21,634 nucleotides of DNA from a virus, in IMG/VR virus record IMGVR_UViG_3300025313_000130, positions 1-21,634 of that record. One strand, given 5' to 3'. The position numbers and the translations under genes were made by a program. Below, one piece after another: positions 14,501 to 19,408 of the stretch (the stretch's first letter is position 1; each line of letters starts with the position of its first letter). The notes beneath the pieces are model-generated. The model did not search any database. It was not told the DNA's origin and saw nothing but the letters and a program-made list of their open reading frames with translations.

Positions 14501-14914
14501 ATGCAGGCTTTAATCACAGCAATTGAAAATAAGCTACTCGACTCTGCCGTTTACAACGATGTGGGTGGCCGGTGTTGGTACGATACCGCTGATAGTGACG
14601 ACCTGCCCCGTTTAGTCTATTCGATAGTTTCCGGTGTACCTGACAAAACATTTTCAGAACTTTATTACGATGTCCTTCTACAATTTGATCTATTTTCTGC
14701 AAGGTCGGCAGGTTCAACGGAAATCTTAACCATGTATGCAGATTTGATTAGCTTATTGGATGAATGTGCGTTAACTATTTCTGGCTACACCTTAGTTTGG
14801 ATGCGGATGACAAACCTTGTGACGATGATAGAAGATGCGTCGGCATTGCAAGATGGGTCAAGTTTACTTTCACATTATGCAGTAGATTTTGAATGCAGGA
14901 TATCAAAAAATTAA
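14501..14914 (+). CDS. Tail terminator / tail completion protein
   Basis: The 137-residue protein has the layout of DUF3168-like tail completion proteins: a helical opening ITAIENKLLD, a GGRCWYDTADSDDLPRLVYSIVSG stretch, then a strand-rich middle (DVLLQFDLFSARSAG) with the helix TEILTMYADLISLLDEC, and a C-terminal DFECRIS strand. These proteins cap the tail tube and join it to the head. It follows directly after the head closure stop, the usual position for this function. No ribosome binding site is seen except AAGGAGG at 14477-14483-like sequence near the previous stop. The assignment is by order and secondary-structure pattern, not by a strict motif. Confidence 0.75.
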   Translation: MQALITAIENKLLDSAVYNDVGGRCWYDTADSDDLPRLVYSIVSGVPDKTFSELYYDVLLQFDLFSARSAGSTEILTMYADLISLLDECALTISGYTLVWMRMTNLVTMIEDASALQDGSSLLSHYAVDFECRISKN

Positions 14915-14926
14915 GAAAGGAATACA

Positions 14927-15145
14927 ATGGAAAAACCGTTATCACAGATTAGCAGAACCGAATGGATTAAGTACCAATGGATAGACGTAACCCAGATGGG
15001 CGATGATGAACGAATGATGTCGCAAGGCTTCATTCGCACCCCCGACGAGAGTTATCAAGCTATGGAAGAGTGGGAAGTTACCGCTGAAGACCGTGGAGTT
15101 GAAGATGAACCGGCCCCCGATGGGGAGAAAGGAAGTGTTCAGTGA
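14927..15145 (+). CDS. Small acidic hypothetical protein
   Basis: The 72-residue protein is strongly acidic in its C-terminal half (many Glu/Asp plus Pro and Gly), has an SRTEWIKYQWIDVTQMG opening, and shows no cysteine, signal or membrane motif. AGAAAGGA at about 14914-14921 marks the start. The stop overlaps the next gene's GTG (GTGA), so it belongs to the same coupled set as the methyltransferase and glycosyltransferase. Function unknown. It could be a small partner of the enzymes that follow; that is conjecture. Confidence 0.65.
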   Translation: MEKPLSQISRTEWIKYQWIDVTQMGDDERMMSQGFIRTPDESYQAMEEWEVTAEDRGVEDEPAPDGEKGSVQ

Positions 15146-15834
15146 AAAATAAGAACATAGTACCAATTCAGAATCTTATTAGAACTCTCGACATCTCCAG
15201 CCTTAAAAATCCAGAGGTAGTGGCTAACCTCGTTCGCTGTTTTGGAATTATGCCGTGGGTTCATTACGGAATGACCATGTATGGGTCGGATACGGACTAT
15301 ATCAATCCACCCGAAACGGCCTCGATAGGCCAGACTCCCGACCAGATTGCCAAGGCATTGGTGTACTTGTCCGACTTCAAGATAAGTTCCTATTGTGAAA
15401 TCGGCCTCTATTTTGCGGGTAATTTCTTGTTTGTATCGGAATACTTAAAGCGATTCAACCCCGACATCAAGTGTTTAGGAGTTGACCCCACGAACCATGT
15501 CAGCCCTGAAATAAGGGAATACATCGAACTTTCCGATTGGATGCGGCTTGCATTAGTTACCAGCGATCAGGTAGCAGGCCGTAAATTCGACCTCGTAATG
15601 ATTGATGGCGATCACTGTAATCCATGGCCTCAGAAAGATTGGGATAATGTAGGCAAACATGCTGGCATGTGTATGTTTCACGATCTTCAAGACCCACTGT
15701 GGCCTGATGTAGCAGCGTTCTGGATTGGGTTAAAAGGTAAAAAAGTTGAATTTCTTGAATGCTGGCCGGATCGCAAGACTCACGGGATAGGACTGATTCA
15801 TAATACCCCAATCAAGAAAGGAATCAATGAATGA
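15142..15834 (+). CDS. Class I SAM-dependent methyltransferase (Methyltransf_24-like)
   Basis: The 230-residue enzyme has a Rossmann-type methyltransferase core: motif I CEIGLYFAGN (85-94, an acidic-Gly-x2-3-Gly variant), CLGVD (111-115, acidic residue that would hold SAM ribose), FDLVMIDGDH (149-158) and the late MFHDL (178-182). This order matches Methyltransf_24-like enzymes, often encoded with glycosyltransferases, where they methylate sugars or similar small groups. The substrate is not visible from sequence. GTG start, overlapping the previous stop (GTGA), with AAAGGAAG just upstream. The stop overlaps the glycosyltransferase by ATGA. It probably works with that enzyme to modify a virion or host surface glycan; this is inference. 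Confidence 0.8.
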   Translation: MKNKNIVPIQNLIRTLDISSLKNPEVVANLVRCFGIMPWVHYGMTMYGSDTDYINPPETASIGQTPDQIAKALVYLSDFKISSYCEIGLYFAGNFLFVSEYLKRFNPDIKCLGVDPTNHVSPEIREYIELSDWMRLALVTSDQVAGRKFDLVMIDGDHCNPWPQKDWDNVGKHAGMCMFHDLQDPLWPDVAAFWIGLKGKKVEFLECWPDRKTHGIGLIHNTPIKKGINE

Positions 15835-17273
15835 GGAAGTATTTAATAACAGCCATTGTTTCAGCTTATAATTCCAGCAAATTTCTACGGGGGTGTTTGG
15901 AAGATTTAGAGGCGCAGACCATTGCTAACCAACTTGAGATAATTGTTATTGATAGTGGTTCGCTTGAAAATGAAGGAGAAATTGTTGCTGAGTTCCAGCA
16001 GAAATATGATAACATCAAATACATCCGAACCGAGAGAGAAACGGTCTATGGTGCATGGAATGTAGGAGTGAAGGCAGCATCTGGAATATACCTAACCAAT
16101 GCCAATACGGACGACCGGCACCGCAAGGATGCTTTTGAAATCCAGGCCAAGATGCTCGACCTCCACCCGGAGTTTACACTGGTTTTCGGAGATGTATTAG
16201 TCACTGAAACTGTCAATGAAACCTTTGAAAACAATACAACGGTTGGAACAATTCCCTATCCAGATTATGACCGGCAGAATCTTCTCAATGGCAATTGTCT
16301 TGTCGGCCCGCAACCTATGTGGCGCAAATCAGTCCACGATGAATATGGATATTTCGACGCTTCGATGGTGACTTCCGGGGATTATGAGTTCTGGACGAGA
16401 ATCGCCCAAACCAATGAGTTCTACCATATCAATCAAGACCTTGGATTATATTGTGAACGGGTTGATAGCATAGAACACTCCAACCGGCGCAATCAGTTCC
16501 TTGAAAACAAGAAGATTACAGAAATGTATCAAAAAGCGGCTAAGGATGATATTGCAATCAACCGAATTGATGGCAAGGTTTGCGGATGGTCAAAGCCTTC
16601 TGTGTTCAGGCTTGGAATTGGGATACCACTTTCATTCCCGTGGGTGCCTTCTTCATTCTTTCATTCGTTTGTCTTGATGGAGAGGCCGGATTTTATTTTC
16701 CTTCATGCCGACAATGGGCCGATAAGTGGATTAAGAAACAATCTTGTACAAAAAGCATTGGCTGAAGGTTGTACTCACTTAATCATGATGGATGTGGATC
16801 AAGTCTACCACCCTCAAACAATTACCCGATTACTATCCCACCGCTTGCCAATAGTGGGTGCTTTAGTCCATCGTCGCTATCCGCCATTCGATTCGCTCAT
16901 GCTAAAAATGGTGGAGATAGATGAAAAATTCAACGGCTACGAATCAATAGACGATTGGGAAGACGGTTCTCTTGTAGAAGTCGATGCCACGGGTGGGGGC
17001 TGCCTCATGTTCGATATACAAGTGTTTAGAAAACTACCCTACCCGTGGTTTCGAGATGATAAGCAGCCAAATCCTGAACTGCCTCCTATCGGTGAGGATA
17101 TCGGTTTCTGCCAAGACTTAAAAGCCGCTGGATACAAGATATTTGTTGATACATCCGTCCCCGCTGGGCATTTAACCAGCTTAATCGTAAACACGGCTAC
17201 CAATCGCCTTTATCGTGCTTGTAAGGAAAGTCAGGCGGCAAAACAGGCGTTGAGGATAGATAATGCTAAGTGA
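15831..17273 (+). CDS. Two-domain glycosyltransferase (tandem GT-A)
   Basis: At 480 residues it carries two GT-A type domains. Domain 1 (about 1-230) is GT2-like: ITAIVSAYNSSKFLRGCLE (6-24), IIVIDSGS (37-44), TNANTDDR (89-96, the metal-site equivalent) and SGDYEFWTR (182-190). Domain 2 (about 255-460) has the phage-type glycosyltransferase layout: RNNLVQKALAEGCTHLIMMDVDQ with a DVD at 321-323, a PIVGALVHRRYPPF strand (340-353), VDATGGGCLMFD (384-395), GEDIGFC (421-427) and AGH (445-447). Two donors or two linked additions are possible. Start overlaps the methyltransferase stop by ATGA. Such genes in the structural block may decorate the virion. Substrate unknown; both catalytic sites look intact. 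Confidence 0.88.
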   Translation: MRKYLITAIVSAYNSSKFLRGCLEDLEAQTIANQLEIIVIDSGSLENEGEIVAEFQQKYDNIKYIRTERETVYGAWNVGVKAASGIYLTNANTDDRHRKDAFEIQAKMLDLHPEFTLVFGDVLVTETVNETFENNTTVGTIPYPDYDRQNLLNGNCLVGPQPMWRKSVHDEYGYFDASMVTSGDYEFWTRIAQTNEFYHINQDLGLYCERVDSIEHSNRRNQFLENKKITEMYQKAAKDDIAINRIDGKVCGWSKPSVFRLGIGIPLSFPWVPSSFFHSFVLMERPDFIFLHADNGPISGLRNNLVQKALAEGCTHLIMMDVDQVYHPQTITRLLSHRLPIVGALVHRRYPPFDSLMLKMVEIDEKFNGYESIDDWEDGSLVEVDATGGGCLMFDIQVFRKLPYPWFRDDKQPNPELPPIGEDIGFCQDLKAAGYKIFVDTSVPAGHLTSLIVNTATNRLYRACKESQAAKQALRIDNAK

Positions 17274-17358
17274 AGATAGCAAGAAAATATGTCGAGCATT
17301 CATCCGTGGGTTGAGAATGATTATAAAAATGCTTGAAAATTTGATAGAAGAGAAGTAG
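17263..17358 (+). CDS. 31-residue amphipathic small protein
   Basis: The frame begins MLSEDSKKICRAFIRG and ends LIEEK, forming a helix with alternating basic and hydrophobic residues (LRMIIKMLENL). GAGG at 17252-17255, seven bases upstream, is a good ribosome binding site inside the glycosyltransferase tail; the two genes overlap by 11 bases. Similar short helical peptides occur in phage structural clusters. Function unknown. Confidence 0.5.
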   Translation: MLSEDSKKICRAFIRGLRMIIKMLENLIEEK

Positions 17359-17433
17359 AATGTAATTGCTACCAACATAGCTTTCAGGTTGTCCCTCGAA
17401 AGACGCGCAATCTGGATAGTCGGCCACGCTACC
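17359..17433. other. Short untranslated stretch before a terminator
   Basis: No open frame of note. It holds a 5-bp stem CTTTC (17381-17385) with GAAAG (17398-17402), and GCTACCAA repeated at 17368-17375 and 17428-17435. With the terminator it could be the body of a short RNA; nothing proves it. Confidence 0.3.
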
Positions 17434-17482
17434 AAGCCTCGCCGGAATGAAAAATTAACAATTCATTTCGCGGGGCTTTTTT
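17434..17482 (+). terminator. Strong rho-independent terminator before the tail tube gene
   Basis: AAGCCTCGC (17434-17442) and GGAATGAA (17444-17451) pair with TTCATTTC (17462-17469) and GCGGGGCTT (17470-17478) with one bulged C and two G-U pairs, a stem of about 17 pairs, 10-nt loop, then TTTTTT (17477-17482). This is the strongest terminator in the window and lies inside the structural block. Confidence 0.85.
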
Positions 17483-17514
17483 ATTGCTCCCGAAAAAACA
17501 AGGAGGAATGAAAA

Positions 17515-17955
17515 ATGGCAGACAGGGCAACAACTTTATCGGGTAGCTTCCAAAAAGTTACACTCGGTGCAACGTTGAAAGTTCTTGGCGTATCCAAGTT
17601 CTCAATGTCGGGATGCACCCGCAAAACTGTTGATGTCAGCGAATTCGGAGTTGATATTGACACCTTTGAGTTCGGTTCGGCAGATGGTGGGACTATCTCA
17701 ATGTCGGATGTAAGTTTCGACCCTACCAACGCGGAGCAGATGAGCTTTGTGACGGCGGTACAGAGCGGAATCAAGTTGAACCCCGGCACCACTTCCGGCA
17801 TTAGGTTCTGGCTCAATTCCACGTCCTATTATGCAATCGGCACTTCTGGCAACATTCTTATGACCTCTGCCGGGAAGGTTGACGCTGATCGTAATGGAGT
17901 AGCAAAAACCAGTTTTGAAGGCAAAGTATCTGGCGCGTTCATGTACATAATCTAG
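17515..17955 (+). CDS. Major tail tube protein
   Basis: The 146-residue protein is beta-rich with few charges and shows the tail tube pattern: an N-terminal SFQKVTLGATLKVLGVSKFSMSG, CTRKTVDVSEFGVDIDTFEFGSADGGTISMSDVSFDP (about 34-70, the usual D..EFG..DxxxFEFGSxDGGTI theme), then SGIRFWLNSTSYYAIG, and a C-terminal FEGKVSGAFMYI. The protein polymerises as hexameric rings that form the tail tube. AGGAGG at 17502-17507 precedes the ATG, and a hairpin follows. Order before the chaperone genes is as expected. Identity is strong on pattern and position. Confidence 0.9.
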   Translation: MADRATTLSGSFQKVTLGATLKVLGVSKFSMSGCTRKTVDVSEFGVDIDTFEFGSADGGTISMSDVSFDPTNAEQMSFVTAVQSGIKLNPGTTSGIRFWLNSTSYYAIGTSGNILMTSAGKVDADRNGVAKTSFEGKVSGAFMYII

Positions 17956-17959
17956 TCCC

Positions 17960-17990
17960 GTGGGGATGGCGGGTTGTCCAAAGTCCCCAT
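17960..17990 (+). terminator. Hairpin after the tail tube gene
   Basis: TGGGGA (17961-17966) pairs with TCCCCA (17984-17989), extended on each side by one G-U pair, around a 15-nt loop; only TTT follows. Too little U-run for full termination; perhaps an attenuator that lowers expression of the chaperone relative to the tube protein. Confidence 0.4.
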
Positions 17991-18028
17991 TTAACCGCAG
18001 CCGCTTTATAAGCAGAAAGGTTTTTAAA

Positions 18029-18517
18029 ATGTTCGATATCGACAAAATTGGGCAGGGGGAGTGGTTTCCTTTTATGGATTCCAAGATTAATGAAACCGGG
18101 GATGTGGAATGGTTGCCCGTGGATACTTCTTCTGATGAGCGTATTTGTTTCAAGCAGATTGGGCCGGATAGGTATCGTGAAATCCACGACAAGTACAAAG
18201 GGAAGAAGTTAAATATCCCCGTCGAGAACAAAAGCACCAGGGCAATGGAGGTTGTTCCTCAGTACGAACAAACTGCCGCGCAGGAAAAAGCGGAGCGGAT
18301 GGAGTTTTGGGACGAGACCATTGTTGATTGGAACATAAAAACTCCTAATGGCAGTCTTATTTCCTGTACTGCTGAAAATAAATACAAGCTTATCAATGGC
18401 GAGCCGAGATTTGTAAGATTTGCCAATAAATGTTTGCAATTGCTCTCCGGCGCTAAGGAAGCAGAGGCTAAGTTACAAGAAAAAAACTTGCAGACTGGAT
18501 CGAGTTTAGAGACCTAG
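18029..18517 (+). CDS. Tail assembly chaperone (gpG-like)
   Basis: The 162-residue protein coats the tape measure during tail assembly in this phage type. It is charged and mixed in structure, with WFPFMDSKINETGDVEWLPV (about 12-31), SSDERICFKQIGPDRYREIHDKY (34-56) and an FWDETIVDWNI (93-103) segment typical of tail chaperones that resemble gpG. The start is ATG 18029, AGAAAGG at 18014-18020. An upstream ATG at 17960 lies inside the hairpin and lacks a ribosome binding site. Near its end is the heptamer A AAA AAC (18481-18487) at Glu151-Lys152-Asn153, where ribosomes can slip to make the extended form with the next frame. Identification is by position and the frameshift signature more than by a strict motif. 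Confidence 0.85.
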   Translation: MFDIDKIGQGEWFPFMDSKINETGDVEWLPVDTSSDERICFKQIGPDRYREIHDKYKGKKLNIPVENKSTRAMEVVPQYEQTAAQEKAERMEFWDETIVDWNIKTPNGSLISCTAENKYKLINGEPRFVRFANKCLQLLSGAKEAEAKLQEKNLQTGSSLET

Positions 18518-18529
18518 AATCTCGATCCA
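18481..18529 (+). other. Programmed -1 ribosomal frameshift site
   Basis: Slippery heptamer A AAA AAC at 18481-18487, in phase with the upstream gene; spacer of 8 bases; then a perfect 9-bp stem TGGATCGAG (18496-18504) with CTCGATCCA (18521-18529). The 16-nt loop carries the zero-frame stop TAG (18515-18517). The -1 frame is open from 18472 to 18873. Confidence 0.85.
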
Positions 18530-18876
18530 TAGTTGTCCTTGACGGGGGAGAAGTGCTTACCCGGTGCGACCAATGCCGCACAATGCACTCAGAAAGGATA
18601 CCGCCGACAACGCCTATTTGTGAATTGGGTAATCCTTGTCGAGTTGAGCTAATGGTGGAAAATAGGGAAGCGGCTACTATATTTCAGATGGTACGGGGGC
18701 AGTGCGAAACCCGCTGGAACGGCGAGCAGGATATTGAAATAGACCTTCATCATCCGTCGCTTTGGAAGGCGATTGAGAAGTATCCAGGCGGGATTAAGGA
18801 TGAGTGGGGAACATTCCAGAAGGTATCCAGAGCATGGCATGAATCTCAGCAGAAGAAGCGGGATAGCGAGGGGTAG
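18487..18876 (+). CDS. Tail assembly chaperone C-terminal extension (gpT-like, made by -1 frameshift)
   Basis: After a -1 slip at 18487 the frame gives 129 residues (LADWIEFRDLESRSIVVLDGG, then CDQC and so on), and with the first 153 residues makes a 282-residue gpGT-type fusion. The middle has a four-Cys cluster, CDQC followed by CELGNPC, that may bind zinc. ENREAATIFQMVRGQCETRW and a Trp-containing DEWGTFQKVSRAWHE end segment follow, similar to small proteins after tail chaperones in other siphoviruses. An internal GTG at 18553 has GGGGGAG only two bases upstream, too close for normal initiation. The fusion is therefore the better reading. In lambda-type phages this extension contacts the tube protein. 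Confidence 0.8.
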   Translation, partial: LADWIEFRDLESRSIVVLDGGEVLTRCDQCRTMHSERIPPTTPICELGNPCRVELMVENREAATIFQMVRGQCETRWNGEQDIEIDLHHPSLWKAIEKYPGGIKDEWGTFQKVSRAWHESQQKKRDSEG

Positions 18877-18878
18877 CG

Positions 18879-19400
18879 ATGGCGGTACGTGTCATTGGTT
18901 TAAAAATCAAAGAAGTGTGCCAGCAAATTGTTGACGCTGCTATGATCGGTGCTAATGACCTCATGGACGAAAGTGTCGTTACCGCTAAGCTCAAGTGTCC
19001 AGCAAGAAAAACTGACGATCAGGGCCGACCGATTTCAGTAGGAACAGTCTATCGTGGAGCTGGTCGAGTATTACGCGATGTTTTGTTCACCCCGAAAACT
19101 GGAAAAGGTAAAGGCAAGACGGTAAATTTTATTGCTGATACTCAAGTAGGTCGGGTTGCTGGTAGCCTGAGAGCATCAATTCGTAAAGTCGAAAGGTACA
19201 ATAGGCCAGGGAATATAAGGGTTTACGCGGGTAACAAGGATGTTTTCTATGCCAGATTTACCGAATACGGAACCGCATCTACAGGTTGGGGCAAGGGCGT
19301 ACCGAAGCAACCATTTATGCGACCGGCATTCCAGTCAATCAAGGGTAAGGCTAAAGAACAAATTATAGCCGAGATGCGTAAAGTTCCCGAAGTTAAATAG
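18879..19400 (+). CDS. HK97 gp10-like neck/tail protein
   Basis: The 173-residue protein has the HK97-gp10 layout: a helical N-terminus (about 1-45), VAGSLRASI (93-101), YARFTEYGT (124-132) and QPFMRPAFQS (144-153). Proteins of this family usually lie between head closure and tail terminator and are thought to act in head-tail joining or tail completion. Here the gene is located after the chaperones, just before the tape measure. GAGGGG at 18868-18873 lies five bases before the ATG. Length is slightly above the usual 110-150 residues because of an inserted Lys/Gly-rich loop (about 70-85). Family call is firm; the reason for the altered order is not known. Confidence 0.85.
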   Translation: MAVRVIGLKIKEVCQQIVDAAMIGANDLMDESVVTAKLKCPARKTDDQGRPISVGTVYRGAGRVLRDVLFTPKTGKGKGKTVNFIADTQVGRVAGSLRASIRKVERYNRPGNIRVYAGNKDVFYARFTEYGTASTGWGKGVPKQPFMRPAFQSIKGKAKEQIIAEMRKVPEVK

Positions 19401-19408
19401 GTGGCGAA

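Noticed and set aside
17359-17433. Possible tRNA or tRNA-like fragment
   Set aside because: No clover-leaf pairing and no TTCRANTC T-loop can be drawn on either strand; only a short 5-bp stem.
17368-17435. GCTACCAA direct repeats 60 bases apart as an attachment-site core
   Set aside because: Eight bases only, no integrase in the window, and one copy overlaps the terminator stem.
18553-18876. Independent gene starting at GTG 18553
   Set aside because: GGGGGAG is only two bases from the GTG, and the frame is already open back to 18472 through a slippery site, so a frameshift product is favoured.
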